A DNA stretch of 64,000 bases, taken from the NCBI GenBank assembly GCA_016722285.1, contig JADKGI010000010.1:144777-208776 (forward strand), read 5' to 3'. This document shows, piece after piece, positions 30,650-40,698 of this stretch. The position numbers and the translations under genes were made by a program. Under the pieces are notes generated by a model. It did no database searches. It was not told the DNA's origin and was given only the letters and a program-made list of their open reading frames with translations. The stretch's first letter is position 1. Each line of letters starts with the position of its first letter. This stretch comes from Saprospiraceae bacterium. Its GTDB lineage: Bacteria > Bacteroidota > Bacteroidia > Chitinophagales > Saprospiraceae.

Positions 30650-31150
30650 TTATTGTTTAGAGCCAAAGATAATACTCTGAAGGTCAGCCTCTGAATAATA
30701 TACTGATTTAAGTACTTTCTTATCAGCTGCCCTGTACACCAGGTATTCCCCTTCACTTTCTTCAATAAATGAAGGTGTATTTTTTTCTTTTTCATAAAAC
30801 TCTTGAGTTTCAAGGGCTTGTTCATAGGTTTTACAGGGCTTTGACATATTGGATCGCTGTACTTCGTCAAAGAGCGTTTTAAATTTACCGGCCAAGCCAA
30901 ACTCAAGAACGGCCCCCGATAATACGTACTGTAAGTCACTCAGTGCATCGGCTACAGCTACAATATCATTTTCCATTATAGCTGTCTTCAGTTCATCGAG
31001 CTCTTCCTGCAAAAGTGCTATCCTTAGATTACATCTTTTGTCATCAGGAATAGCAGGTACATTTAATACAGGTAATTTAAATATATCATGGAATGCTGCC
31101 ACACTGGTCAAAGCTGAAGGTTCGTCAAATAAATGGTATTTTTTAGCCAT
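30650..31150 (-). CDS. MazG-like nucleoside triphosphate pyrophosphohydrolase
   Basis: 166 aa all-alpha protein. The metal-binding signature is LLQEELDELKTAIMENDIVAVADALSDLQYVL, carrying the two EExxE/ExxD-type acidic clusters of the MazG/dUTPase-like superfamily. The C-terminal third (SKPCKTYEQALETQEFYE) fits the PRA-PH-like subgroup common in Bacteroidota. It probably splits (d)NTPs to monophosphate and pyrophosphate for pool cleaning. The DoxX gene lies upstream on the same strand with 37 bp between. Confidence 0.82.
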   Translation of the reverse strand: MAKKYHLFDEPSALTSVAAFHDIFKLPVLNVPAIPDDKRCNLRIALLQEELDELKTAIMENDIVAVADALSDLQYVLSGAVLEFGLAGKFKTLFDEVQRSNMSKPCKTYEQALETQEFYEKEKNTPSFIEESEGEYLVYRAADKKVLKSVYYSEADLQSIIFGSKQ

Positions 31151-31187
31151 TATGAATAGTTGGAATAATAAGTAAAAGGAATAAAAT

Positions 31188-31604
31188 TTATTTTGGGAGC
31201 CTCATGATGTAAATCAATCGCTTAATGCTATACTTACCCGCACCATTAGCGATGAGTAACAAAAGTCCGCCGCAAATAGCAAGATTTCTCATAAAATATA
31301 TGGCATGTAGCCTTTTAAGATCAGCCGGATCATCCCAAAATGAATACACAATCAAGGTCATGGGCAACCAGTACAAGAGTAACAAAGTGGCTCCAAAATT
31401 GGCAAAATAACCTATCAAAACCAATATACCCCCTAACAATAAAATAAATATGATACAATACAATATAAAGTCCTGCTGCCAGACTATACCATATGTTGTC
31501 ATCGTAGCTTGAGTTTTACTGAAAAAGACAAGGGAATCCAGTGCCTCATAAATAAATACAAAAGCAATCCAGATTCGTGCCAATAACTCCGCTATATCTT
31601 TCAT
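31188..31604 (-). CDS. DoxX-family membrane protein
   Basis: 138 aa with four hydrophobic segments. N-terminal ELLARIWIAFVFIYEALD and central ILVLIGYFANFGATLLLLYWLP followed by AIYFMRNLAICGGLLLLI are typical of DoxX/DoxD-like proteins. Function is poorly known; some members link to thiosulfate:quinone chemistry or redox stress. A CAAATATA (minus-strand -7 box TATATTTG) lies only 5 bp upstream of the ATG, which would mean a leaderless transcript or a later start. Confidence 0.83.
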   Translation of the reverse strand: MKDIAELLARIWIAFVFIYEALDSLVFFSKTQATMTTYGIVWQQDFILYCIIFILLLGGILVLIGYFANFGATLLLLYWLPMTLIVYSFWDDPADLKRLHAIYFMRNLAICGGLLLLIANGAGKYSIKRLIYIMRLPK

Positions 31605-31713
31605 TTTGCAAATATACTATCTTGTACAAAATGAGAGTAACAATTTATGTATATTATAGATTAACTTAAAGAAGTGGGTTCACATGCACATTACAAAATT
31701 AGTACATGCATCG

Positions 31714-32424
31714 TTATTCAGTACAATTCAGATCAAGTCGCAGCGTAGCTCCTGCATATGGGCTGGCAAGATTAATTTTTTCTTTAAATGCCAATGAACC
31801 TGCTAATCTCCATTCAGTTGGAAAATTGGATATATATCCGCCATTAAAAAGGATGCTTACACTCTTATCTTCAACCTTAAATCTCACCCCAATATCTATA
31901 CCTACATCGCCTGTTACTACAAAGTTATCAAGTTTATGGCTTTCAACTTTGGAGCTTAATACTGATGTTATGGTATTAGATTTTACACCTCTGGCTATTT
32001 CCATCTTAAAATATCCTCCACCCAATTCGAGATAAGGGGTAAAAATAAAATTAGAGTTTTTAAATACCGGAAATCTGAAATCTTCTTTTATCCCAAAGCC
32101 TGTCACTGAAGCATAATTAGTATTGATAAGCGTTCCTAACTGATGATAATAAAAGACTTTTGGCAAATTGTAAAATCTAACCTGATACTCAAAGGCTTCT
32201 TTATCCAAAATAAAACCATTGTCCAATAAGATAGTCTGGCTATTTTTAAGAGTGTTAAAATAATATTTACCTCCTAATGAGATAATATTTTTAAAGCATT
32301 TATCGCTGCTTTTTATTATTGTATCAGTTGGGGATATCATGGCCTTCTCGGTGGATGAAGCCTGCCCGGTTAACATATTAAAATTGAAAATAACAAAACT
32401 TGCAAAAATTATTAGATTTTTCAT
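31714..32424 (-). CDS. Outer-membrane beta-barrel-like protein of unknown function
   Basis: About 236 aa from ATG 32424, which opens a signal peptide (MKNLIIFASFVIFNFNMLTGQ); an upstream in-frame ATG at 32469 would bury it. The mature part alternates polar and aromatic residues as in small porin-like barrels: ISLGGKYYFNTL, FTPYLELGGGYFKMEI, VGIDIGVRFKV and a final strand ATLRLDLNCTE. It is predicted to sit in the outer membrane. I do not recognise a named family. Confidence 0.65.
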   Translation of the reverse strand: MKNLIIFASFVIFNFNMLTGQASSTEKAMISPTDTIIKSSDKCFKNIISLGGKYYFNTLKNSQTILLDNGFILDKEAFEYQVRFYNLPKVFYYHQLGTLINTNYASVTGFGIKEDFRFPVFKNSNFIFTPYLELGGGYFKMEIARGVKSNTITSVLSSKVESHKLDNFVVTGDVGIDIGVRFKVEDKSVSILFNGGYISNFPTEWRLAGSLAFKEKINLASPYAGATLRLDLNCTE

Positions 32425-32575
32425 GAATCTGGTTTTAGATTTAATTTTAGAGAAAAGAAAAGATGTCATGTTTTTATTTGATTATTGTATTGGGTTTTTA
32501 TGAAAGTTCGATAAGATCAATATTTTTTATAATACACTGATTTAGAATAAATAGTACTTCATCTCAGGATGAAGT

Positions 32576-34271
32576 TTAGCTTTTCAGACAGCCTTTAAGT
32601 ATTTCGAGTGTGATGACATAAGTGGGTTTCACGCCATCAAGCCCAAGACTTCCTGAAGCCAATGTACTCCCGGTTTCCAACGGATTATCTGATGCATAAT
32701 ACGCATATCTAAATTTGACATCAGGTTGAATATTATTCCTTATCTTAGCCGCGGCCTGGATTGCTTTCTGATAATGGGCTCCTTCCATTTCAAGACCTAC
32801 CGCTTTCCATGATGATTTTAGGAAATATTGCAGAATATCCTTATTCTGTAATGAAGTACCTAATACAGTAATCATGGTGCCCTCATATACTCCTATTCCT
32901 GAATCTTTAAAATCTTCGGCCTTAAGTTCATTTTCAAAAGGATAATTATCAGCAGTTCCTTCAAAAACATGTGCGGTCGGAATCATGATATCTCCTTTAT
33001 CTCCTTGCAGTATCCCGGCCTTTCCCATGATATTCACAGATTTAACATTCAGGTGGTGTCTCTCAGTACCCAACATATATGGTTTGAGTAATTCATCCAT
33101 GGTTTCATATGCTTGTTCTCCAAATGCATAATCCATCACAATAATGACCGGAGCATCTGCCAGATCAAATCCTTTGAACTGCAGTTCCTCAGGCATGTTT
33201 TTTTTGATCAAGTCTGAATGTATCAAAAATCTGAGTACCGATATTGGTTCCACTGGTATCTGAAAGTTGAATCATTCCGTTTTGCAATGCAAATTTAGTA
33301 ACAATATCTCTAAGATCAGCATTATCATTTATGCTTAATATTTCTGCAAATTGTTCAAGACTTTCAAATTTTACCTTTTTTAATAGAGCTGATTTAGCAT
33401 AAAAACAATTCATTACGCTATGTAGATTAGCACTTATTATATGAATGGGTCTCTTGAATATATTATGGTCCCACATTGTTTTTTTAATGGTATTTGCCCA
33501 TTTTTCTCCATAAATATGGTGACCAAGATTTTCTCTTAATGCAGGAGAAAAGGTTATTTCTCTGTCTATCTGAGTCAAAAATTCATCCATGCTAAGTTTG
33601 CCCAACCAATAGGTGATCTCAAAAAGGCTGTTTACTTCAGGTGAATTTTCAAAACGATCATAAGCGATGGCAACCTCATCGTAGGTTCTCGCCAGAATAG
33701 TATTTAAATATGTAAATCCTACTTCAATATTCATTTCTTCTCCATTCTGGATATCCTGGACCATTTTTTCCAGCATTAACCATGACTTGTTTTTTCTCCC
33801 CTTGGTATCCAGGCTGTTCTTTCTGATTTTTTCAGCTTCGATGTACATAAATGTAAGATGAGTAATAATGTCATAGATATCGCTTCCGCCTCTAGTCATT
33901 TCAATAAACATTTGTTCTTCATCTACTCTGTAACAGTCACGCTTTCTCCTTGGTGGAACCCTTTTTTCGAAATGGGAATTATCATAACCTTCTCTTGAAA
34001 TTAGTTTTATATATCGACATTGTTCTATGCCCTTAGGCAATCGTTGAAAGATATACAACAGACCATCCAGCTCCACTTTTTCCTCATCAGCAATTAAGCC
34101 ATATATTTCAGGTTTTAGTGAAAGCATGGCTTCTATCATCGACTCACCGGAAACACCTAATGGCTTATACCCCCCTCTTAAAAAAAGGTGACGCATAGAT
34201 ACATATAATCTTTGAATGGCTGCTCTGGATATTTGGGCGTGCGTGCGGGGAGTTTGATGTATTTCGGTCAT
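32576..34271 (-). pseudogene. DUF6909-type protein with nucleoside-phosphorylase-like C-terminus, frameshifted
   Basis: Two frames become one 564-aa protein when one base is removed from the T8 run 33198-33205 (DTFRLDQKNMPEELQF). The N-terminal 350 residues are helical (AAIQRLYVSMRHLFLRGGYKPLGVSGESMIEA, HLTFMYIEAEKIRKNS). The last 200 look like a purine-nucleoside-phosphorylase fold: APVIIVMDYAFGEQA, IMIPTAHVFEGTA, VLGTSLQNKDI, VGLEMEGAHYQKAI (the M-E-G nucleoside-binding motif) and YYASDNPLETGSTL. From memory this corresponds to the DUF6909 family found in Bacteroidota. No enzyme activity is established. The homopolymer break is most likely a consensus error. Confidence 0.72.
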
Positions 34272-34383
34272 CTAGTGCTTACTTTGTTTGCAGGGTGCAA
34301 AGATTACACCAAAAAAATAAATAAACCATCATTTAATATTAAACCTTTACTTTTTTTGCAAAATTCGAAAATAGTTGACTAAG

Positions 34384-34539
34384 AGTATGTTTAAAATTCC
34401 ATCATTTGTCTACAAGCACCTATTTCAATTTATACGGCGTTATATTTTTCGTCGTAACTTCCGGCTACGACTGCAAAATATGCCTTGTCTAAAATTAAAT
34501 TTGCTCGCTTTCGCTCAAACATGAAAATTTAAACATACT
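34384..34539. repeat. MITE-like dispersed repeat, copy 2
   Basis: 156 bp bounded by perfect 12-bp inverted ends AGTATGTTTAAA (34384-34395) and TTTAAACATACT (34528-34539). The interior differs from the other two copies and contains its own hairpin GTCGTA-N9-TACGAC (about 34451-34471). Part of the 381-bp gap 34272-34652, which holds no gene. Confidence 0.65.
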
Positions 34540-34652
34540 TTAAATTGAAGATCAATATTGGATGACAAGTATTACTTTTAGCACTGATATTTATCATGTT
34601 CATATGTAATGTAATAAATGTTTCTTTGCAGTATAATTAAAATATTACTTAT

Positions 34653-35939
34653 ATGCGTTTGCCAGTTACCTACACCTCTGCAGCTGAAGCGCTGCAAATT
34701 ATTAAAAGTGGAGATCGGATTTTTGTACACGGAAGTGCCCAGACACCGACAAATATTCTGAGAGAACTTTCTTTGCAGGCTGACAGGCTGAAAGATGTTG
34801 AATTAGTCTTCATCAGTGTCCTTGGTCAGATCTTTGTTGATCAGCCGGGACTTGAAGATTCATTCAAAATTAACTCACTTTTTGTATCTGAACCGATCAG
34901 GAAAGATGTCAATGAAGGAAGAGCAGATTATGTTCCAGTATTTTTAAGTGAAATACCTGAGCTCTTCAAAAGAAATATTTTGCCTATTGATGTTGCCATT
35001 ATTCAGGTATCACCTCCTGACAAGCATGGATATTGCTCCATGGGAGTTTCTGTGGATGTGGCCAGATCAGCTGTCAATACCGCCAAAAAAGTCATCGCAC
35101 AAATTAATCCTAATGTACCCAGAACCCACGGTGATGGCTTGATCCATACTAAGAGGTTCAATGCAATGACTTATTTTGAAGAGCCTCTACATGAAGCTTC
35201 GTACGGAGGAAGGGTTGGTCCGGATGAATTAAAAATAGGTGAACATATAGCCAATCTTATAGAAGACAGAAGCACTATACAAATGGGTATCGGAGCTATT
35301 CCCGATGCCGTTTTGAGATGTCTGGGCAACCATAAAGACCTGGGTGTCCATACAGAAATGCTCTCGGATGGCATCATTGAGCTCTTCGACAAAGATGTAG
35401 TAACCAACAAATATAAAGCGATCCATCCAAATAAGATTGTAACCGGATTCGCATTAGGAAGCCGAAGACTTTATGACTATATTGATGACAATCCTGCATT
35501 TACATTTCTTGATATTGATTATGTCAACGATCCTCATGTAATAAGAAGGAACCCAAAGGTGGTTGCTATCAATGCTTCGATAGAGGTAGATTTGACTGGT
35601 CAGGTTTGTTCTGACTCTATCGGTACCTTCCAGTTTAGTGGTGTTGGCGGGCAAATGGATTTCCTTCGGGGTGCATCCCTAAGTCAGGGTGGAAAACCTA
35701 TTATTGCATTGCCTTCAAGAACAAAAAAGGGTTTGCCCAGGATAGTGCCTTTCCTTAAGCAGGGAGCCGGGGTAGTAGCGACACGAGCCCATGCCCACTA
35801 TATAGTTACTGAGCATGGAGTTGCCTATCTGTATGGAAAAAACTTAAGACAGCGAGCTGCCGCTCTTATAAATATTGCACATCCGGATGACAGAGAAGCT
35901 TTGGAAAAAGCCTGTTTCGAAAGATTTAAGATATTTTAA
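34653..35939 (+). CDS. Acetyl-CoA hydrolase/CoA-transferase (4-hydroxybutyrate CoA-transferase-like)
   Basis: 428 aa of the Cat1/acetyl-CoA hydrolase family. N-terminal RIFVHGSAQTPTNIL is followed by VSPPDKHGYCSMG. The catalytic Glu is E235 in HTEMLSDG, preceded by QMGIGAIPDAV. C-terminal FSGVGGQMDFLRGA and VTEHGVAYLYGKNLRQRA are the CoA-binding and closing family motifs. It moves CoA between short-chain acids such as acetate, butyrate, 4-hydroxybutyrate or succinate; the exact pair is not decidable. Stands alone, with no neighbouring fermentative genes. Confidence 0.9.
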   Translation: MRLPVTYTSAAEALQIIKSGDRIFVHGSAQTPTNILRELSLQADRLKDVELVFISVLGQIFVDQPGLEDSFKINSLFVSEPIRKDVNEGRADYVPVFLSEIPELFKRNILPIDVAIIQVSPPDKHGYCSMGVSVDVARSAVNTAKKVIAQINPNVPRTHGDGLIHTKRFNAMTYFEEPLHEASYGGRVGPDELKIGEHIANLIEDRSTIQMGIGAIPDAVLRCLGNHKDLGVHTEMLSDGIIELFDKDVVTNKYKAIHPNKIVTGFALGSRRLYDYIDDNPAFTFLDIDYVNDPHVIRRNPKVVAINASIEVDLTGQVCSDSIGTFQFSGVGGQMDFLRGASLSQGGKPIIALPSRTKKGLPRIVPFLKQGAGVVATRAHAHYIVTEHGVAYLYGKNLRQRAAALINIAHPDDREALEKACFERFKIF

Positions 35940-36293
35940 AATCAATTCGATAGCAAATATCTATAAAAGGTTAAAGGTTATGACTAAAAATATTACTTAC
36001 TAATATTATTGTCCATCCAAATTTTCTTAAAAAATCACAATAGCTGGTTTTTTTAGAATAATGAACCACTTGTAGGTTGCATTGATTGGAGTAAATATCG
36101 AATCAAAAAATACATTCGTATAAAATTTCCGGTATCCGGTTTAAATTTTAATATACATCTTGTTGTAACTGTCTAATTTTACTTTCAGAATTTAAAGTTA
36201 AAATTTCGACGGTATTTTTGCAACCTCTATTGCGGTATTTACGTCAGTATTATGGCGGGAAAATGCCACTTCATTTAAAATAAAAAATGCCCA
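35940..36293 (+). promoter_or_regulatory. Intergenic 354 bp with -7 box TATTTTTG at 36213-36220
   Basis: No gene is seen. The only marked feature is TATTTTTG at 36213-36220, about 75 bp upstream of the receptor start; a TTTG -33 partner is not clear. Confidence 0.4.
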
Positions 36294-38702
36294 ATGAGAT
36301 ATCTTATAGTTTTACTATTGTTCCTGAATATCTCTATACAGTCGGAAGCCCAGCTTGTCATAAAGGGAATAATAAAAGATGATACAGTATCTCCCGTCGC
36401 ATTTGCATCTGCTTCACTCCTGCTTGCTAAGGACTCTACTTTAGTACGAGGTAGTCTGACGGATGAAAACGGGTTGTACAGAATTGAAAATATTCAGCCC
36501 GGCAACTATCGTATTATGGCTTCATATCTAGGTTTTACCAATGTATATAGCGATGTTTTTGATTTGAAACAGACCAACCAATCTGCTACTGTTGACATTA
36601 ATTTCTTGCAAAAAGGGATACTATTGGATGAAACTGTAATATCAGCTAAAAGACCATTTTTGGAGCAGAAATCTGATAGACTTGTGGTAAACGTGGCCAG
36701 CAGTGCGGTTGCTGCGGGTGGAACTGCTATGGAAATATTACAAAAAGTACCTGGTGTGGTGATTTTGCAGGAGAGAGTCACCATAGGTGGAAGCCAAAAT
36801 CTACAGGTATGGATAGATGGTAAACCTTCACCTTATACAGATATGAATGCCGTCCTTCGCGATATGCCAGGTGATCAGATAGAGAAAATTGAACTCATCA
36901 CCCAGCCAGGTGCCCAGTTTGATGCATCTGGTGGCCCGATATTAAATATAATTCTAAAACGAAACGCTGATCTTGGATTTAAAGGAACTGCTGCACTTAC
37001 TACAGGGGGATTCAGAGTAAATCAGGCTGATGTTGATTCGGGTACGAAAGGCTATTACCGCCTAAATCCATCTGTCAATATGACGTATAGAAGTGGTAAA
37101 ATAAACCTGGCCGGAAACACCAGCTATAACAAAGGCACTTACTTTCAGGCATTTATAGTGGATAGATTTATTGGCAAGGAAGTGTATAAAGGTAAAAACC
37201 TTGAAAATTCGAACTATATATTTAAAAATATTCGGATCGGTGCCGATTATTTTGCAACGGATAAAGCAACTTTCGGCTTAGTCTTTCGTACCTGGGATAG
37301 AGACGGTGGTGGGGATGGACTTAACAGAACCAATGTATTTTTGCAGACTGAATCTGTTCCATATAATGCTTTCATTACTGAAAATATCAGCGACTCTAAA
37401 AGATCAGGGCTGTACAATAATGTTTATTATAAATATGAATTTGATAAGAAAACAGGACGAAGTTTTAATATAGATTTTGATTATAATAAATTTAATACCA
37501 GAAGTATTAATAATCTGGCTATTTATCCTGCTGCTCAAATCGATAAAAGGTCATTGTCAAAACAAGATGTGGATCAGCCTGTTAATATTTACGTCATTAA
37601 AACTGATTATAAGCATCCTGTTGACTCCACATTCAAATTTGAAACCGGATTAAAGTCATCATTTGCAAGTGTTGACAATAAGTTAAATTTTTTTAGAAGC
37701 AATATCCTTTCTACCAAAGAGTCAAACAATTTTCTATACAGAGAAAGTATAAATGCAGCCTATATAAACCTGAGTAAAAACATTAAAAAGTTTGATTTTA
37801 ACGCCGGACTACGGGCAGAGCAGACTATTATATCAGGGGAGTCAATGGATTCTTTAGTTCTGGACCGCAATTACACCCAATTATTTCCAAGTGCTAGTGC
37901 AATATACCGGCTTAATAAAAATATGGCACTACAATCTTCTTATTCCAGAAGGGTAAACAGACCTGGTTTTCAACAACAAAATCCATTTACTTACTTTATT
38001 GATTCACTTACATATACGCGTGGTAATCCTGCCTTGAAGCCGGAAATAATAAACACAGGACAAATCAACCTCACATATGATGGCCAACCATTTTTTGGTA
38101 TTGCATATTATAAAACGAATGATGTAATCATCGAAAATGCGCCAAAACTGGAAGGTACAAGGACATTCACCACAGCTGAAAATTTAGCAAACCAAACCAG
38201 ACTCGAATTGCAACTAAATTTTCCAATAAAAATAGGTAAAGTGATAGACGGATTTGGAGGCAATCAGGCCATTTACAATTCCTATAATGCCAATTATCAG
38301 AATATGGAGTACAAAGCCAGTCGGTGGCATTGGCTGGCATACTGGCAAATCAATGCAACTTTAGCTAATAACTTTAAAGTAGAAGTTGGCGGGTTTTATA
38401 TGACTAAATTTTTGGAAGAATTCCTGACCATCGATAATCTGGCTGGAGTAAACCTGGGAGTTTCAAAAACATTTGCAGATAAAAAAGGAAGAATTGCAAT
38501 GAGTTTTAATGATATTTTCTATTCTCAAAATTCATTGGCTACGATTGATTTTGGCGAGGTGAAGGTCAATTTTTTCCAACGAAACTTTTCCAGACAATTG
38601 CGACTTACCGGTAGCTATCAATTTGGAAATACTAAAATGAAAAACCTTGGGGGTCGGAACAGTGCATCAGAAAGTGAATCGTCCAGAGTTAAAATCGAGT
38701 AA
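36294..38702 (+). CDS. TonB-dependent-receptor-like outer-membrane protein
   Basis: 802 aa. Signal peptide (MRYLIVLLLFLNISIQSEAQ), then a carboxypeptidase-regulatory-like domain (IIKDDTVSPVAFASASLLL, RGSLTDENGLYRIENIQPGNY), then a plug-like region (AMEILQKVPGVVI, WIDGKPSPYTDMNAVLRDMP) and a long beta-barrel of the OMP_b-brl_3 type (SYSRRVNRPGFQQQNPF, YTRGNPALKPEIIN). The barrel is common in Bacteroidota proteins that import or bind large molecules. No SusD-like partner lies beside it, so the ligand is unknown. Confidence 0.88.
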   Translation: MRYLIVLLLFLNISIQSEAQLVIKGIIKDDTVSPVAFASASLLLAKDSTLVRGSLTDENGLYRIENIQPGNYRIMASYLGFTNVYSDVFDLKQTNQSATVDINFLQKGILLDETVISAKRPFLEQKSDRLVVNVASSAVAAGGTAMEILQKVPGVVILQERVTIGGSQNLQVWIDGKPSPYTDMNAVLRDMPGDQIEKIELITQPGAQFDASGGPILNIILKRNADLGFKGTAALTTGGFRVNQADVDSGTKGYYRLNPSVNMTYRSGKINLAGNTSYNKGTYFQAFIVDRFIGKEVYKGKNLENSNYIFKNIRIGADYFATDKATFGLVFRTWDRDGGGDGLNRTNVFLQTESVPYNAFITENISDSKRSGLYNNVYYKYEFDKKTGRSFNIDFDYNKFNTRSINNLAIYPAAQIDKRSLSKQDVDQPVNIYVIKTDYKHPVDSTFKFETGLKSSFASVDNKLNFFRSNILSTKESNNFLYRESINAAYINLSKNIKKFDFNAGLRAEQTIISGESMDSLVLDRNYTQLFPSASAIYRLNKNMALQSSYSRRVNRPGFQQQNPFTYFIDSLTYTRGNPALKPEIINTGQINLTYDGQPFFGIAYYKTNDVIIENAPKLEGTRTFTTAENLANQTRLELQLNFPIKIGKVIDGFGGNQAIYNSYNANYQNMEYKASRWHWLAYWQINATLANNFKVEVGGFYMTKFLEEFLTIDNLAGVNLGVSKTFADKKGRIAMSFNDIFYSQNSLATIDFGEVKVNFFQRNFSRQLRLTGSYQFGNTKMKNLGGRNSASESESSRVKIE

Positions 38703-38748
38703 GAGTTGACTTGCTTTCGCGCTAAATGGGTAATCGAGGAAAATGGGA

Positions 38749-39153
38749 TCAACTAACAGATCGCGCACTGCCTGTGACCACTCCTATAAATCCAAGTATA
38801 GCTGTGACTGATGTGTCCGTGATGACAAACCATACAGGAAAATAATATGTAAAAAGATAAATCATCACAGGAATGAAGATACCACAAAAAGCTATCAAAC
38901 CGAAAGTGAGCCTGCTAATACCAGCTACTAAGCTGCTGATAAGTCCTGCTGCAAACGCTGCAAATGCATGACTTATAGCAATGATAATATAAACTTTGGC
39001 AGGAAGTGTGTTCATCCAGTCAGTCAGGGCATTGGGGTTGGCTATATCAAAATCTGCAGGTTGTGGATATAATCCCTCGCTGATCATTTGAGCCATGACA
39101 ATAATAAGTGCTGCTGTACTTAAGCCGGTAAATATTCCGAATATCGGTTTCAA
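38749..39153 (-). CDS. Small four-helix membrane protein, unknown
   Basis: 134 aa with four hydrophobic helices (about 5-25, 52-74, 79-97, 105-128) and a short polar loop after the first (PQPADFDIANPNALTDWM). No catalytic motif is visible. Sits in the inner membrane by prediction. It converges with the receptor gene, 46 bp between stops, and DUF4197 lies upstream on the same strand. Confidence 0.65.
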   Translation of the reverse strand: MKPIFGIFTGLSTAALIIVMAQMISEGLYPQPADFDIANPNALTDWMNTLPAKVYIIIAISHAFAAFAAGLISSLVAGISRLTFGLIAFCGIFIPVMIYLFTYYFPVWFVITDTSVTAILGFIGVVTGSARSVS

Positions 39154-39235
39154 TTTTTTATCAAAGTTGGTTTACAGGCTGTAAATTTATGTAATTTTCA
39201 GGTCTATAAAGAAAAACTCTGATTTTTAAACTTAT

Positions 39236-39946
39236 TTATTTACCGAAAACCTTTCGAAGCAGATCACTTGTCCTTTGGCTAATATCTGTTCTGATTCCTT
39301 TTTCTTTGACGGCTATTAGTGAGAAGAGTCCATCCAGTCCTTTATTGTTGACGTGATCATCCAGTGCCGGGTTCATTTTTTTGACAAATGGGATTTTATT
39401 GTATGCTTCTACCACAGTTTTCCAGTATGTACGTGCATTCACCTCATCCAGACTCGCCTGAATCACCGGCAAAAACTGATCATAAAGGGGTTGTCTTGAT
39501 GTGGTTTCTAAATATGAAGTAGCTGCATTATCAGCCCCTGAAATAATACTTGCCGCATCTTTTACCGTCATCTGTTTGATGGCACCCACAAAAATCGGTG
39601 TGGCTTTCTTGGCAGCAATTTCAGCCGCCTGATTCATCTGATGTATTAGTTTAGTTTCGACATCCTGAAAACCAGGTACCATCTTTACCTTGTCAATGAC
39701 TTTCTGAGCATCTTCGGGAATCAAAATTTTAAACGGACTCTCGAGATATCCCTTATCTGCAGATAGTTGCTTTACTGCTGCATCGACCCCTACGTTGAGT
39801 GCTTCTTTGAGCGCAGCGCTCATCTCAGATTCATCTCCGGTGGCAACACCCAAAGTGGATTTTGCTTTCTTAAGTACATCTTTAAACTGTGCATCAGCTG
39901 CTGAATACCCAAGCAACAAAATAATTAAAATCAAAAAACGGTTCAT
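39236..39946 (-). CDS. DUF4197-family secreted protein
   Basis: 236 aa. Signal peptide at residues 1-19 (FLILIILLLGYSAADA), then a helical body typical of DUF4197: SAALKEALNVGVDAAVKQLS, IPEDAQKVIDKVKMVPG, QMTVKDAASIISGADNAATSY and NKGLDGLFSLIAVKEKGIR. Found widely in Bacteroidota and Proteobacteria, located in the periplasm; no function is known. Confidence 0.87.
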   Translation of the reverse strand: MNRFLILIILLLGYSAADAQFKDVLKKAKSTLGVATGDESEMSAALKEALNVGVDAAVKQLSADKGYLESPFKILIPEDAQKVIDKVKMVPGFQDVETKLIHQMNQAAEIAAKKATPIFVGAIKQMTVKDAASIISGADNAATSYLETTSRQPLYDQFLPVIQASLDEVNARTYWKTVVEAYNKIPFVKKMNPALDDHVNNKGLDGLFSLIAVKEKGIRTDISQRTSDLLRKVFGK

Positions 39947-40046
39947 TATTTATATTTTATTCATACTCAAAAACGAATTTGTGCTGACAATAGTTTTTTA
40001 TCCGTAGTTAAAAAAAGTATAATAAACTGGAAAGCTTTATAAAACT

Positions 40047-40631
40047 TCAACTTGAAACAAGCTCTATTTTATTGACCAACATCTTTTTTTTTTTTCTATA
40101 CGAATAAATGTACCCGGTAATTTCTTTAACTGATCTGAGTTTGGCTTCCAGAAGGTCGGGTCTCGTAATTTCTGGTTTTCCATCTTTGATCACGCTCACT
40201 TCCGGATCCATAAAACTATAAGTATAAAAAGTAGCCACCAATACTTCGTCCATCTTAAGGAGTTGATCATAGGCGAGAATAGATTTTACTACCAATTCTT
40301 TGTTTATTTCATTTTTTGGATAGAGGTTGATGAAAAACCAGAAGGCTTTTTTCAAATCATTGGTTTGAAGTAACTTAAGCGCCTGCTCCCAGGTATATGT
40401 TTTTGGATAAAGTGGCGTCCGGTAGTTTTCATTGGTTAATACCTTTTGAAATTCTTCACTCACCGCAAGGGAATCTTTCGTCATGGTTACCCCAACTTCA
40501 TAGAGATTACTCAACCAGTTTTGAGCAGTAAGTTGCTGTGCCTGAAGATCAAGGGCTTCCGAACTGATTGGAATTTGGCTTATGGACAATAAAGACAATA
40601 AGCAAATAAAAAGAATCAATAACTTTTTCAT
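40047..40631 (-). CDS. Secreted helical protein of unknown function
   Basis: About 194 aa from ATG 40631, which begins a signal peptide (MKKLLILFICLLSLLSIS). The rest is mostly helical (ALDLQAQQLTAQNWLSNLYEV, WEQALKLLQTNDLKKAFWFF) and ends with a Lys-rich YSYRKKKKML segment. An upstream in-frame ATG at 40688 would hide the signal peptide. No family recognised. It starts 68 bp after the end of the long surface protein, which may be transcribed with it. Confidence 0.6.
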   Translation of the reverse strand: MKKLLILFICLLSLLSISQIPISSEALDLQAQQLTAQNWLSNLYEVGVTMTKDSLAVSEEFQKVLTNENYRTPLYPKTYTWEQALKLLQTNDLKKAFWFFINLYPKNEINKELVVKSILAYDQLLKMDEVLVATFYTYSFMDPEVSVIKDGKPEITRPDLLEAKLRSVKEITGYIYSYRKKKKMLVNKIELVSS

Positions 40632-40698
40632 TTTTTCATTATTTGTACATGAGAATGATCCTTCAATAACCTGAAGAATCATTCTCAAAAAGGTAAAT

